Counted from the first letter of the stretch, positions 25,125 through 34,732 are shown. The stretch is 64,000 nt of DNA from Thiomicrorhabdus sp965603495 (GCA_965603495.1 CBFDDF010000001.1:62001-126000), one strand, 5' to 3'. Numbers and translations are program-made. Notes: generated by a model not told the origin, from the sequence alone.

Positions 25125-27287
25125 ATGAAGTGGTTATTTAAGTTAATTGTTAAAGGCTTATTCAAGTTATTTTATCGTATCGAGGTGCAGGGACTAGAAC
25201 ACTATCATGCGGTGGATCAAACTGAACAACCATTGCTGATTATCTCTAACCATGTATCGACTTTAGATGGCCCTTTACTGGATCTGTTTATTCCGGGTGA
25301 AACCACGTTTATGGTGGATGCTTCACATACTGAAAAATGGTATGAGCGTTTTATTTTAAGTATGACCCATTATTTCACCGTTGATTTACAGAATCCTTAT
25401 GCTGCCAAGCATATGATTGAAGAGCTCAAAAAAGGCAAGCAGTGCATGATCTTCCCTGAAGGTCGTATTACTACCACTGGTAGCCTTATGAAAGTTTATG
25501 AAGGCACAGCGATGGTCGCTCAAAAAACTGGCGCGGCGGTACTGCCAGTTCATATTAGTGGTGCGGTTTATAGCAAGTTCTCTTATCTAGATGGCACCAA
25601 ATTCGGTTTTATGAAGCAGTTTTGGTTTCCTAAAATCACCCTTAGTTTACAACCCGCTCAAAAAATAATGCCAGCGGAAGGCCTAAAAGGCCATGCAAAA
25701 CACCAGTTTTTAAATCAACAGGTGTTCCGTCTGCTACGCGATGGTGGTTACTATGGTTCTGTTAAGAAACATTCTCTTTATGCCGCTCTGTTACAGGCTA
25801 AGTCTTCCTATCGTCAAACAGAAACCTGCATAGAAGATATTAATAAACAATCTTTAAATCTTAAAAAACTGACCTTAGCTTCGGTGATTTTGGGCAAACA
25901 ATTGCACAGAGTGTTGGGTGATGAAAAACGTGTTGGTTTGATGTTACCTAATGTCTCTGGTATGCCAGCCACTTTTTTTGCGTTGCAAGCTTACGGCCAT
26001 GTGCCAGCGATGATTAACTTTACCTCTGGGATTGGATCGATTCGTTCTGCTTGTCAGACCGCTGAGTTAAAGAGCATTATCACCTCGCAAAAATTTGTCG
26101 ATGCCTTCGAATTACAGCCCTTAGTTGATGAACTTTCCGCTCAAATTCAGTTTATTTTCTTGGAAGATATTCGAGATCAGATAGGGGGTTCAGATAAGCT
26201 ATTAGGATTAATCACTTCTCCTAAATCCCTGCCTGGCTATCTTAAAGATCCGCAAGATGAGGCTGTGGTGTTGTTTACTTCAGGTTCAGAGGGCGTGCCT
26301 AAAGGCGTGGTGCTTTCTCATCAAAATTTGGTGAGTAATATTGATCAAATCCATTCAATGTTGACTTTATTACCAGGCCAGCAGATTTTAAGTGCCTTGC
26401 CGACTTTCCATTGTTTCGGGCTTACCGCAGGCATGTTATGGCCGATTATTAAGGGTGCTAAAGTCTTTTTGTATCCTTCACCGCTACATTATGCCGCGGT
26501 ACCTGAGATGGTTTATCAAACCAACGCACGCTTCATATTTGGTACAGATACCTTTTTTGGCGGCTATGCACGCAAAGCCGATCCATTCGATTTTTACAGC
26601 ATCAGTGCTTTAATCGCAGGTGCAGAGAAGCTCCGCCCCGAAACGCGTGAGTTATATGCCGAAAAGTTCCATCAACCTATTTATGAAGGGTATGGTGTGA
26701 CTGAAACTACACCGGTATTATCGGTCAATATTCCGACTGCTTATAAACATGGTTCCGTCGGACAATTTGTTGCAGGCGTTGAATATCGTTTGGTTCCAGC
26801 ACCGGGTATTGAAGAAGGTGGTCGTCTATTTGTCAAAGGACCCAATATTATGCTGGGCTATTTAATGCCAGATAATCCAGGGGTTTTGCTACCCCCTAAA
26901 GAGGGTTGGCATGATACGGGTGATATTGTTGATGTTGATAGAGACGGTTATGTTTGGATTAAGGGCCGGGCTAAGCGTTTTGCTAAAATCGGCGGCGAGA
27001 TGGTCTCTCTAACCGCGGTTGAGAGCTATATCAATGTAGCTAGCCCTGAAGGTCAGCATGTTGTTGTTGCCGTGTCGGACGAACGTAAGGGCGAACAGTT
27101 AGTATTAGTCACAGATGACACAACCTTAAGCCGCCGTACGGTATTAGATGCCGCTAAGGCCAGCCAAGTGACTGAACTGATGATTCCTAAAAAGGTTATC
27201 TTGGTAGAAGCCGTACCCATCTTAGGCACGGGAAAAACCAATTATCCTGAAGTGCAGAAAATTGCAGAAAGGCACTTTACCAGTTAG
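25125..27287 (+). CDS. aas: Bifunctional lysophospholipid acyltransferase / acyl-ACP synthetase
   Basis: A 720-residue protein, nearly the same size as E. coli Aas. The N-terminal PlsC-type acyltransferase domain has SNHVSTLDGPLL (the HX4D motif, His about 44) and FPEGRIT. The C-terminal AMP-binding domain has VLFTSGSEGVPKGVVLSHQN and YEGYGVTETTPVLSVN, then HDTGDIVDVDRDGYVWIKGR. It re-acylates lysophosphatidylethanolamine using fatty acid activated on its bound ACP. It works with the upstream LplT transporter. A strong terminator follows. Confidence 0.92.
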   Translation: MKWLFKLIVKGLFKLFYRIEVQGLEHYHAVDQTEQPLLIISNHVSTLDGPLLDLFIPGETTFMVDASHTEKWYERFILSMTHYFTVDLQNPYAAKHMIEELKKGKQCMIFPEGRITTTGSLMKVYEGTAMVAQKTGAAVLPVHISGAVYSKFSYLDGTKFGFMKQFWFPKITLSLQPAQKIMPAEGLKGHAKHQFLNQQVFRLLRDGGYYGSVKKHSLYAALLQAKSSYRQTETCIEDINKQSLNLKKLTLASVILGKQLHRVLGDEKRVGLMLPNVSGMPATFFALQAYGHVPAMINFTSGIGSIRSACQTAELKSIITSQKFVDAFELQPLVDELSAQIQFIFLEDIRDQIGGSDKLLGLITSPKSLPGYLKDPQDEAVVLFTSGSEGVPKGVVLSHQNLVSNIDQIHSMLTLLPGQQILSALPTFHCFGLTAGMLWPIIKGAKVFLYPSPLHYAAVPEMVYQTNARFIFGTDTFFGGYARKADPFDFYSISALIAGAEKLRPETRELYAEKFHQPIYEGYGVTETTPVLSVNIPTAYKHGSVGQFVAGVEYRLVPAPGIEEGGRLFVKGPNIMLGYLMPDNPGVLLPPKEGWHDTGDIVDVDRDGYVWIKGRAKRFAKIGGEMVSLTAVESYINVASPEGQHVVVAVSDERKGEQLVLVTDDTTLSRRTVLDAAKASQVTELMIPKKVILVEAVPILGTGKTNYPEVQKIAERHFTS

Positions 27288-27307
27288 TTTTTTCAGACGG
27301 TAGCATC

Positions 27308-27338
27308 AAAAAAGGCGTTCATTTGAACGCCTTTTTTT
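27308..27338. terminator. Bidirectional rho-independent terminator
   Basis: AAAAAAGGCGTTCA pairs with TGAACGCCTTTTTT around a short loop. It lies between the convergent aas and batD genes and has A- and T-runs suited to both. Confidence 0.9.
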
Positions 27339-27365
27339 ATAGCTATCTATAAGCAGGGGGAGGTA

Positions 27366-29099
27366 CTAACGACCGTAAAGTGAACTCAGTTTACTTTGAG
27401 TCTTTTCGACTTTTTTGCTGGAACTTGCTTGCCATTGTTTGAATAACCGACATATTTCTGAAAGTGTGTCTGCACTTAAAGGCGATTGGTTGTAGAGGTG
27501 GGCTTCCAGTTGGCCGATAACGGACTGTAATTCAGGATATTCAAGGGCTTCAAATTGATGGATTTTATGAGTTTCTGCTAGCTGCACTCTCAGTTTTTTA
27601 TAAAACTGCTGTGGCGTGAGTTTCAGTGTGCCTTGATTATCTGTCTGGCATAATTCAGTTTCTTTGGCTGACCAGGCCTGGTAGCTTTCTTTGTGTTCCG
27701 CTTTTTGAGGTTGTAGCGCGTCTATAGTCGCGCGCATTTGTTTATGTTTTCTGCGCCATAATAACAACGTGATAATCCACACAAACGTTACCAGTAAACT
27801 GATTATTTGCCAGATGCTTTTCGTTTCACGTGAAACCATTGCGTTGATTTGTTGGTCAGCGGTCAAGCTTTCAGTGTGCTGTGTTGTTAAGGATTCTGGA
27901 TTAAGCACTTGGCCGTTATCCATAAAAGGTGTTTGCACGGCAAGTGCTGGCAACACAGTTAAAGTACGAGCGGGCACGGTGCTAGTTTCAATCTGTTGGC
28001 TAACGGTATTCCACCAAGTGATGGATTGTGCTGGAATCTTTAATAGGCCTTCTTGCGTTGGAATAATGGCTTGTTTAACCTGAATCAGGCTTTGTAAACC
28101 GTTCTTCAGAATCGATTGCTCACCGACGGGCAGATCGGCATAGACTTTAAACCCAGTACCATTTGACGTTGTCAGAACAGGCAGTTGGCTGGCCTTTAAG
28201 CCGACGGCTTTCAAAGTTAAGGTTCGCGTTAAACTATCCCCTACCCGAACGGTGTCTAGTGACGTTTGCCATTGTTCTTTCAATTGAAGTTCGCTCGCGG
28301 GTAACCAAGGGTTTTTAGATTTGCTTTTGAATTCTGCCACTTCAGGCAAGACCGTCAAGGTTTGCGTTTCGGCGATTTCACTGACCCCTTTCTGTCGACC
28401 TTGATATTGAATCAAGCCTGAAAACTGTGCACCTGGAATTTCAAGTTGGCCGCTTTTCTGCGGGTATAAAGCGTAAACCCATTCATACACCGTATAATTT
28501 TTACCATTGAGTTTTTTACCATAGACGGATTGCTCTTTAAGCGGTTCAAAGAGTGCTTGACCAAACTGTGGTGGACGGATATTGCCCGAAACACTGCCTA
28601 AGAAGTACAGGCGCAGTGTATAGATGGCTTCTTCTTGAACAGTGACTTGTTGCTTACTGAGTGAAGATTCCAGAAAGTAGGGACCTAAGTCACCTTTACT
28701 GGCTTTTTGCACCGGTAATACCGTTATGGTGGTCGGTTGGCTTTTGGCGTTTTCAATCTGAAACGGTGGAATGATTAATTCACCAACGTGTTTTGCCAGC
28801 ATCTGAATCTGCCAACGAGTGCGTGAGTTAAAGCTGCCATTGATAAACTCAATGTTATGGCTTTGTTGTTTCCCCAATACCTCAAACTGATCTTCCAAAA
28901 CCGTTAAATCCAGTTGCTTGCCGCCGGTTTGGAAGTCGGTTTCAATGGTTAGACTAATCACATCGCCTAACTCAACCGTTTGCCTATCTGTCAGCACGGT
29001 TAATGTCTGAGCCCAAGACAATATCGGGGTTGTCAATAATAAGACGAACAGTAGGCCTTTACGGAATGATTTGAGTGTTTTCTGCATTATCTTTACCAT
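27366..29099 (-). CDS. batD: BatD family protein (oxygen tolerance)
   Basis: A 577-residue protein with a signal peptide (about 10-30, cleavage near SWA). A long periplasmic region of repeated beta-sandwich domains follows (for example VELGDVISLTIETDFQTGGK; GDSLTRTLTLKAVGLKASQL), then one TM helix near 430-450 and a cytoplasmic tail of about 120 residues. This is the BatD layout. It is the last gene of the moxR-bat operon and its start overlaps the end of the batB/C gene by a few bases. It contains one ACCAGGCCTGGT copy and one parS-like site. Bat proteins are linked to aerotolerance and envelope stress, but the mechanism is unsettled. Confidence 0.9.
   Translation of the reverse strand: MVKIMQKTLKSFRKGLLFVLLLTTPILSWAQTLTVLTDRQTVELGDVISLTIETDFQTGGKQLDLTVLEDQFEVLGKQQSHNIEFINGSFNSRTRWQIQMLAKHVGELIIPPFQIENAKSQPTTITVLPVQKASKGDLGPYFLESSLSKQQVTVQEEAIYTLRLYFLGSVSGNIRPPQFGQALFEPLKEQSVYGKKLNGKNYTVYEWVYALYPQKSGQLEIPGAQFSGLIQYQGRQKGVSEIAETQTLTVLPEVAEFKSKSKNPWLPASELQLKEQWQTSLDTVRVGDSLTRTLTLKAVGLKASQLPVLTTSNGTGFKVYADLPVGEQSILKNGLQSLIQVKQAIIPTQEGLLKIPAQSITWWNTVSQQIETSTVPARTLTVLPALAVQTPFMDNGQVLNPESLTTQHTESLTADQQINAMVSRETKSIWQIISLLVTFVWIITLLLWRRKHKQMRATIDALQPQKAEHKESYQAWSAKETELCQTDNQGTLKLTPQQFYKKLRVQLAETHKIHQFEALEYPELQSVIGQLEAHLYNQSPLSADTLSEICRLFKQWQASSSKKVEKTQSKLSSLYGR
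27671..27682. repeat. ACCAGGCCTGGT copy inside batD
   Basis: Exact 12-nt core. On the coding strand it encodes Gln-Ala-Trp in YQAWSAKE. Confidence 0.75.
27822..27837. promoter_or_regulatory. parS: parS-like site in batD (two outer mismatches)
   Basis: CGTTTCACGTGAAACC keeps the 14-nt centre of parS and differs only at the two end bases. Confidence 0.55.
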
Positions 29100-31177
29100 T
29101 GCTTATTGGACGATTGATCGGACGATGAATTACCCTTAGGTTGCGCTGATTGTTGTTGGTACTGGTATTCGAATTTACGCTTTAAAAAGACACCCGGCTC
29201 GTCAGGAATCTGTTTTAACCAATTACGAGTCGCCTGTTGCTCTTCCGTTGGAGTGTTTTCACCCTGAGCGGCTTGAGTTGCATCACCTTGCGGTAAACCA
29301 TTCGTGGTCTGCTCAGAGAGCTTGGAATCCGCCAGGCCTGGTAAGGCCTTATCTTCTGCAATATCAGTTGTCGTATCTGCGGTTCCGCTAGTCTGTTTAA
29401 CGGAGTCAGCTGAATCCGCAGCAGGAGACTGAGATTCAGCTTCTGCATTTTCTGGATTAGTTGGAGCCGCACCATCTGGAGGTGTGGGTTTATTTAAAGC
29501 ATCATTGGCTTGTTTAGAGTCTGCTATGTCAGAGGTATCTGATAAATCAGAGGGTGATTTTTCAGAGGGGTTTTCTGCCTTGTTGGCTTGGCTGTTATTT
29601 TGATCAGACTCTGAGTTATCTTGTTTGCCACCCTGTTTTTCTTGATTTTCAGAAGATGGATTATCCTGCTCAGAGCCGCTCTTTTGAGATTGTGAATCTG
29701 GTTGCTGTTCTTGAGGTTTATCCTGCTCCTGCTGTTGCAACAGTTGGGTTACTAACCCCAAGTTTTGTTCGGCCGCTGCAAAATCAGGCTGCTGTTTTAA
29801 AGCATTTTCATAAGCTAGTTTGGCTTGTTCTAACTGGCCAGACTTCGCTAATGCATTGCCATGATTATAATGTCCTTTGGCGGACTTATCCTGTCCGAAA
29901 AGCGGAGCGGCTTCGGTATATTTTCCTAAACGATAAAGAGTGCTGGCACGCCATTGATTGTCTTCAAATAAGGCTTCAGCAGCTTGATAGTTCTCACTTT
30001 GCCAAGCTTTATAGGCTTGTTGATTAGGGGATTGAAAGACATCCGTAAAATTGGGCAATTCAGTTTCGGCATAACTTGGCGTAGGCGTAAGGGATCCCAG
30101 TAAACCGAGCGGCAAGATCATTGCAAGTGATAGACTTAAAACCCAGCCGCGGCGATAAAGCAATGCGACTAGAGGGAGCAGTAGAATCAACAATGAAGCC
30201 CCTTCGTCTAATGCATGCAGAATGTTGTTATCAGTGGTTTTATTCTCTGCTTTATCATCCGTATCTTTCTGTTCCCGACTGATCGAAGTGGGGGGCAGTA
30301 AGTCTGTCACCGAGTCATCACCAATGCTTAATGGTGTGACTGTGACACCGCTTAAAGTGCCTAATTGAACAAAGCGCGCTATCGGTAGCTGTGGCAAGAT
30401 AATTTTACCGTCATCATCTTTTAGTAAGCCGTAATTTGGAATCTGTACCGCACCGCCAGTAGCCGTACCGACCGGCATAATACTGACACTGTAATCATGT
30501 GATTTAATCCAGTCTCTAATGGCTGATTGTTGCGTTGCTTCCAAGTCATCAGTGATCCAAATAATGTGGCCGTGGTTGATAAAAGCGCCTTCCAATAATT
30601 GTTTAGCTTGCTCAAAACCTAACAGCGGGTTCGAACCATAACGCGGCATAATCACGGGGTTTAAGGCGGGTAATAAACCTAATAGGGTTTGATTGTCTTC
30701 CGAAATAGGCGAGATACTATGCGCACTCCCCGCATAACCGACCAGACCAATCGAGAGTTCCGGATGCTGTTTAACTAAATCAGTAATCTTGTATTTGACC
30801 CGGCTCAAACGATTCGGTGCCAGATCATCTGCCAACATCGAGAGTGACAAATCAAGCAGAATGACCGTGCCTTGTTGGTTCTTTTCAGCCGGCATCTGTA
30901 CCGATTTAAGCGAAGGCCCAGACAGGGCGAGAATCGCTAAAAACCAAATAAAGCCTAAACCTAATACGGAAAGTTTATTTAAAACAGAGACTTCACCAGA
31001 TTGGTTTTCGCCTAATAACAGGCGGCGAAATTGTGGAGCAATCACTTGATGCCAAGCGCCTAGTTGGTTGGTGACCTGCCAGGCTCGCCAAACGAACCAA
31101 GCGACTGGCAGTAAGCCTAAAAACCACCAAGGGCGTAGAAACTGGAATTGCAAAACTTCGTTCATGGCTTCATACAT
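29093..31177 (-). CDS. batB: BatB/BatC fusion: vWA domain plus TPR protein
   Basis: A 694-residue protein. TM helices near 14-30 and 65-85 are followed by a von Willebrand A domain with a MIDAS motif DLSLSM (about 109-114). Further TM segments lie near 330-370. Two or three TPR units follow (KGHYNHGNALAKSGQLEQAK through PDFAAAEQNLGLV). The C-terminal tail of roughly 200 residues is low-complexity and rich in Gln, Ser, Asn and Glu, ending QSSNKQW. This is the BatB and BatC functions on one chain. The order in the operon (after batA, before batD) is standard. One CCAGGCCTGGT copy lies in the low-complexity part. Confidence 0.9.
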   Translation of the reverse strand: MYEAMNEVLQFQFLRPWWFLGLLPVAWFVWRAWQVTNQLGAWHQVIAPQFRRLLLGENQSGEVSVLNKLSVLGLGFIWFLAILALSGPSLKSVQMPAEKNQQGTVILLDLSLSMLADDLAPNRLSRVKYKITDLVKQHPELSIGLVGYAGSAHSISPISEDNQTLLGLLPALNPVIMPRYGSNPLLGFEQAKQLLEGAFINHGHIIWITDDLEATQQSAIRDWIKSHDYSVSIMPVGTATGGAVQIPNYGLLKDDDGKIILPQLPIARFVQLGTLSGVTVTPLSIGDDSVTDLLPPTSISREQKDTDDKAENKTTDNNILHALDEGASLLILLLPLVALLYRRGWVLSLSLAMILPLGLLGSLTPTPSYAETELPNFTDVFQSPNQQAYKAWQSENYQAAEALFEDNQWRASTLYRLGKYTEAAPLFGQDKSAKGHYNHGNALAKSGQLEQAKLAYENALKQQPDFAAAEQNLGLVTQLLQQQEQDKPQEQQPDSQSQKSGSEQDNPSSENQEKQGGKQDNSESDQNNSQANKAENPSEKSPSDLSDTSDIADSKQANDALNKPTPPDGAAPTNPENAEAESQSPAADSADSVKQTSGTADTTTDIAEDKALPGLADSKLSEQTTNGLPQGDATQAAQGENTPTEEQQATRNWLKQIPDEPGVFLKRKFEYQYQQQSAQPKGNSSSDQSSNKQW
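29332..29342. repeat. CCAGGCCTGGT copy inside batB/C
   Basis: Core copy within the low-complexity C-terminal region; it encodes part of LPGLADS. Confidence 0.7.
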
Positions 31178-31179
31178 GG

Positions 31180-32202
31180 TTAAGCTCCCAGTCTTCTAAG
31201 TTGTAAGAAGGCCAAGCCTAAGCTGAGTATAAAAGCGGCCCCTAATGGCCAAACGTACAACTCAGATCGGTGTCGATAGTTATTCACCTGATGATCAGTG
31301 GATTCTAACTGGTTAATATATTGGTATATCTCACTCAGTTGTTGGGTGTCATTGGCCTGAAAAAACTGACCTTGCGTGATTTCGGAAATACGTTTAAGTG
31401 ATTCAATGTCCATCTCTGATTTACCCGCCAGAAAGATATCGAGGCCCGCTCTATCTTGCACGCGACCGACGCCCACCGTATAGATCTTTAAGCCCAATTG
31501 TTTGGCCTTTTCAGCGGCTTTAATGGGATCGACTTGGCCTGCGGTGTTCGAACCATCCGTCAATAAAATCAGCACGGCATGGGATTGTTGAGTTTTTTCC
31601 AGATGCTTTAAGGTTAAGCCTATCGCATCGCCAATCGCGGTATTGTTGCCGGCCATGCCAATCTCAGTTTCATTTAAAAGGGTCTTCACCGTTTGTAAAT
31701 CATAGGTTAACGGGCTTTGTAAAAATGCTTGTGTGCCAAACACAATCAAGCCAATGCGATCGCCCTGGCGTTGTTCGATAAATTTAGACACTACCGACTT
31801 TACCGCCACTAAACGATTGACATCATCTCCACCCAAATACATGTCTTCTTTACGCATACTGCCGGACAGATCAACCGCCAACATCAACTCTTTACCACTG
31901 ACAGTAAACGGTGTTGGGTTCAAATACCAGATTGGGCGCATCGACGCTAAAATGAGTAAGCCCCACAGCAATATAAACAACAAGGGAATCCGCGCCTTTT
32001 GCTGGCTGGTTTCAATTATTTTAGTTTCTGGCATTTGCTCGGCGACACGTGCCATGATTTGAGGTGCTAATAAAGGATTCTGTTTTTGCGCGACCGGTTT
32101 AATGAAGCGTCGAATAATCCACGGCAAAGGCAAAAAGGCCAGCATCCAAGCGGACATAAATTCAATTTCATTAAGGTTTGCTAAGATTGCTAAAACATCC
32201 AT
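31180..32202 (-). CDS. batA: BatA family vWA-domain protein
   Basis: A 340-residue protein with TM helices near 15-32, 74-90 and at the C-terminus (about 314-332) around a vWA domain. The MIDAS motif is complete: AVDLSGSMRKEDM (DxSxS), a conserved Thr in the DLQTVKTLL region, and LLTDGSNTAGQ. BatA binds partner proteins through the metal-dependent MIDAS site. Its first base overlaps the end of the upstream DUF4381 gene and the batB/C start follows after 2 nt, so translation is coupled. Confidence 0.92.
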   Translation of the reverse strand: MDVLAILANLNEIEFMSAWMLAFLPLPWIIRRFIKPVAQKQNPLLAPQIMARVAEQMPETKIIETSQQKARIPLLFILLWGLLILASMRPIWYLNPTPFTVSGKELMLAVDLSGSMRKEDMYLGGDDVNRLVAVKSVVSKFIEQRQGDRIGLIVFGTQAFLQSPLTYDLQTVKTLLNETEIGMAGNNTAIGDAIGLTLKHLEKTQQSHAVLILLTDGSNTAGQVDPIKAAEKAKQLGLKIYTVGVGRVQDRAGLDIFLAGKSEMDIESLKRISEITQGQFFQANDTQQLSEIYQYINQLESTDHQVNNYRHRSELYVWPLGAAFILSLGLAFLQLRRLGA

Positions 32203-32714
32203 TATTGATGATGTCCTTTAATCCATTTTTCGGCATAGTTTTGCCAAGTTCTTAACAGAGCTTGATCATTTTTCAATTGTGTTTCATCTGTTGTAGGGGC
32301 TTGATAGGCTAATTTAAAGAGCGCTTTCAAAGCAATCGGTTGTTCAATATAGCTGGCATTTTTCTGTAAAAAATCTAACCAGGCCTGGTCACTTAATTTG
32401 GCGACATTCTCACGACCATAGGTGGTTAAGGCAACTTGCTTTAATAAGCTGTTAATCGCTAATACTTGTTCATTAATGCTAACGTTTGACTCTTTTGGAT
32501 GCATTATAAGACTTAAAGCTTCTTGAGCTTCCTGGCGATAGGCATTGCGTTTTCGCTGTTCACGAAAGTACCAAGCGATGCCAATCAACATCGAAGTGAC
32601 GCTTAAAATTAAAATCCACCAAGAGAATGCTAATGGCCACCAACTGATGGGATCAGGTAGCTGAATGTCCTGAAGTTGGTTCAATACAGCTTGTTGTTGT
32701 TCAGTGAGTTTCAT
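32202..32714 (-). CDS. DUF4381 membrane protein of the bat operon
   Basis: A 170-residue protein with one TM helix (about 26-47) and a basic helical cytoplasmic region (KRNAYRQEAQEALSLIMHPK and LLKQVALTTYGRENVAKLSD). This matches DUF4381, a constant small member of gammaproteobacterial moxR-bat operons lying between the DUF58 and batA genes. Function is unknown; membership of the MoxR-Bat assembly is inferred from position. One ACCAGGCCTGGT copy encodes the DQAWLDF segment. Confidence 0.88.
   Translation of the reverse strand: MKLTEQQQAVLNQLQDIQLPDPISWWPLAFSWWILILSVTSMLIGIAWYFREQRKRNAYRQEAQEALSLIMHPKESNVSINEQVLAINSLLKQVALTTYGRENVAKLSDQAWLDFLQKNASYIEQPIALKALFKLAYQAPTTDETQLKNDQALLRTWQNYAEKWIKGHHQ
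32378..32389. repeat. ACCAGGCCTGGT copy inside DUF4381 gene
   Basis: Exact core with a further TCAC on the right arm; it encodes Gln-Ala-Trp on the coding strand. Confidence 0.75.
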
Positions 32715-32735
32715 TGCAATAAGGTATCCATAAGA

Positions 32736-33671
32736 CTACACAATAACCTTGTGACGTAACAAGCTTTCCAGCGGGTTTTCGTGGCAACCAATTTCAATCA
32801 AAGGCAGTTTTAGCTGCCTAAATTGGGCTTGTGTCGCTTGCCATTGGTTCGCATATAACTGTGCGTAGTTATCGCGTGTTTCAGAGCGAAAGCTATCGAG
32901 TTTCAATAGGTTCTCTGATTGAAATCCGAGCGTTAAACTCAGCCAACCCAGTTTAGGTAATTGTTTCTCTAATGGATCAAACAGGTGAATCGCTACCACG
33001 TCGTTATGACGCGAAAGTTTTCGAATATAGGCCAGGCTTTGATCCGTGAGTTGCAACATATCACCAATTAAAAACAGTTTGCTGCCCGGTTTAACGACTT
33101 GGGTAAGGTGTTTTAAATGGCGCTGCCAAGTCAGCGGATTAGACTGACCAGGCCTGGTCAATTGGTTTTGCAGTTGTAAGGACTGTTGTAAGGTCTGCAA
33201 TACCGTTTGTTGGCTGCGTTTAGGGCTTACCCAGGCCTGGTGGGTTTCATTAAAGCTAAACCCACCGACACGTTCACTCTGGTGTAGTGCGGTCCACGCT
33301 ATAATCGCAGACAGATTTAAAGCTTGAGCCGCCTTTAAACGCACCTGAGAGCCAAAGAACAGAGCAGGGGTTTGCTCGGTGACTAAAATCACAGGGCGTT
33401 CGTGCTCTTCTATAAAGACTTTGGTGTGGGCTTTTTGTGTTCGCGCCGTCACTCGCCAATCAATATGTCGAATATCATCGCCAGGTTGATATTGGCGTAC
33501 CTCGCTAAAGGTCATACCGCGACCCTTGCGCTGAGCATGGTGGTTGCCACCACTGGTCGCCATCAGGTTGTTTTGTTGGGCCAGTTTCTTTTGTTTCACG
33601 TGAAACCGAAACGCCACAAGTGCTTCTAATTGGCTATAGAGTGAAGTGGACTGTTCAACCGGTTGCGACAT
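32736..33671 (-). CDS. DUF58 domain protein of the moxR-bat operon
   Basis: A 311-residue protein with the DUF58 signature RQYQPGDDIRHIDWRVTART near residues 60-80, followed by a vWA-like fold region. DUF58 proteins are always found next to MoxR ATPases and are thought to be their targets or adaptors. It lies between moxR (upstream) and DUF4381 (downstream). It carries two ACCAGGCCTGGT-type copies and a parS-like site, an unusual concentration for one gene. The molecular role is not known. Confidence 0.9.
   Translation of the reverse strand: MSQPVEQSTSLYSQLEALVAFRFHVKQKKLAQQNNLMATSGGNHHAQRKGRGMTFSEVRQYQPGDDIRHIDWRVTARTQKAHTKVFIEEHERPVILVTEQTPALFFGSQVRLKAAQALNLSAIIAWTALHQSERVGGFSFNETHQAWVSPKRSQQTVLQTLQQSLQLQNQLTRPGQSNPLTWQRHLKHLTQVVKPGSKLFLIGDMLQLTDQSLAYIRKLSRHNDVVAIHLFDPLEKQLPKLGWLSLTLGFQSENLLKLDSFRSETRDNYAQLYANQWQATQAQFRQLKLPLIEIGCHENPLESLLRHKVIV
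33147..33158. repeat. ACCAGGCCTGGT copy inside DUF58 gene
   Basis: Core of a 16-nt palindrome TGACCAGGCCTGGTCA (33145-33160), lying within the coding region as LTRPGQS. Confidence 0.75.
33230..33241. repeat. CCAGGCCTGG copy inside DUF58 gene
   Basis: Second copy in this gene, 83 nt from the first, with CCC/GGG-type flanks forming an ACCC...GGGT palindrome. It encodes HQAWVS. Confidence 0.75.
33592..33607. promoter_or_regulatory. parS: parS-like site in DUF58 gene (one mismatch)
   Basis: TGTTTCACGTGAAACC matches parS at 15 of 16 positions; it encodes the RFHVKQ segment near the protein N-terminus. Confidence 0.65.
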
Positions 33672-33739
33672 TAGGTTTGAGCTTCCTGGGTGATGTCATC
33701 ATTTATTGTGCTGTTCGCTACAAAACTAGGCAAGTTCAA

Positions 33740-34732
33740 TTAAGTCACCGGTACAAAACTAAGGATTTGATCGGTAATGTCATCAGGCTTGATGTTTTGC
33801 GCATCCGCTTCAAAATTCAGCAGGAGTCTATGGCGGAATACGTCATGCACCACCGCCTGCACATCGTCCGGACTGACAAAGTCTTTACCCTGCAACCAAG
33901 CATGGGCACGGGCACACCGTGAAATTGCAATGGTGGCACGTGGGCTGACACCGACTGCAATGAGTTCAGCGAGTTCGGCGCTGTAAGTTTGCGGTTGGCG
34001 GGTCGCCATCACTAGTTGCACAATATAGGTCTTAATCGCATCGGCCATGTGGAGTTTTAATATGTCATCACGGGCTTGGAACAGATCCATTTGCGAAAGG
34101 GGTTCAAAAGCGACTTTATCAATAGCACGTGCTTCATTCTCAACCAGCTCCAGAATCTGCAGTTCGCTTTCTGCATTCGGATAATCCACATTCACATGCA
34201 TCATAAAGCGATCCAATTGCGCTTCTGGTAAAGGATAAGTCCCTTCCTGTTCCAGCGGGTTTTGAGTCGCCATAACCATAAAAAACTTTTCCATCGGCAG
34301 ACTACGTTGACCGACACTCACTTGGCCTTCCCCCATGGCTTCTAGCAATGCGGCTTGCACCTTGGCTGGCGCACGGTTAATTTCATCGGCCAATACCAAG
34401 TTATGGAAAATTGGCCCGGCCTGAAACTCAAACAGGCCGGTTTCTGGACGGTAAATATCCGTGCCGGTAATATCCGAAGGCAATAAATCGGGTGTGAACT
34501 GGATGCGGTGAAAACTGCCTTCAATTAATTCAGACAGGGTTTTAATTGCTTTGGTTTTCGCCAGGCCTGGCGGGCCTTCGACCAACAGATGGCCGTCAGA
34601 AAGCAGAGCAATCAGCAGACGCTGCGTTAAATGTGGTTGACCAATAATCTGCAAATTCACATAAGCTTGTAGAGACTGAAAACGCGAAGCCAGCGTTGTA
34701 TTCAAAGTTTCCGACACCGTAGAACCATCCAT
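33740..34732 (-). CDS. moxR: MoxR-type AAA+ ATPase
   Basis: A 330-residue ATPase and the first gene of the bat operon. Walker A is EGPPGLAKTKAIK (about 54-66), Walker B LVLADEINRAPAK (about 111-123), sensor VMATQNPLEQEGTYPLPEAQ and a C-terminal lid with RHRLLLNFEAD. MoxR proteins act as chaperones for vWA-domain proteins, here BatA and BatB. A CCAGGCCTGG repeat copy coincides with the Walker A codons (34561-34570). The spacer to the DUF58 start is 68 nt. Confidence 0.93.
   Translation of the reverse strand: MDGSTVSETLNTTLASRFQSLQAYVNLQIIGQPHLTQRLLIALLSDGHLLVEGPPGLAKTKAIKTLSELIEGSFHRIQFTPDLLPSDITGTDIYRPETGLFEFQAGPIFHNLVLADEINRAPAKVQAALLEAMGEGQVSVGQRSLPMEKFFMVMATQNPLEQEGTYPLPEAQLDRFMMHVNVDYPNAESELQILELVENEARAIDKVAFEPLSQMDLFQARDDILKLHMADAIKTYIVQLVMATRQPQTYSAELAELIAVGVSPRATIAISRCARAHAWLQGKDFVSPDDVQAVVHDVFRHRLLLNFEADAQNIKPDDITDQILSFVPVT
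34561..34570. repeat. CCAGGCCTGG copy at moxR Walker A
   Basis: The 10-nt core overlaps the codons for Pro-Gly-Leu-Ala of the nucleotide-binding loop, so it is under strong protein-level constraint. Confidence 0.65.
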
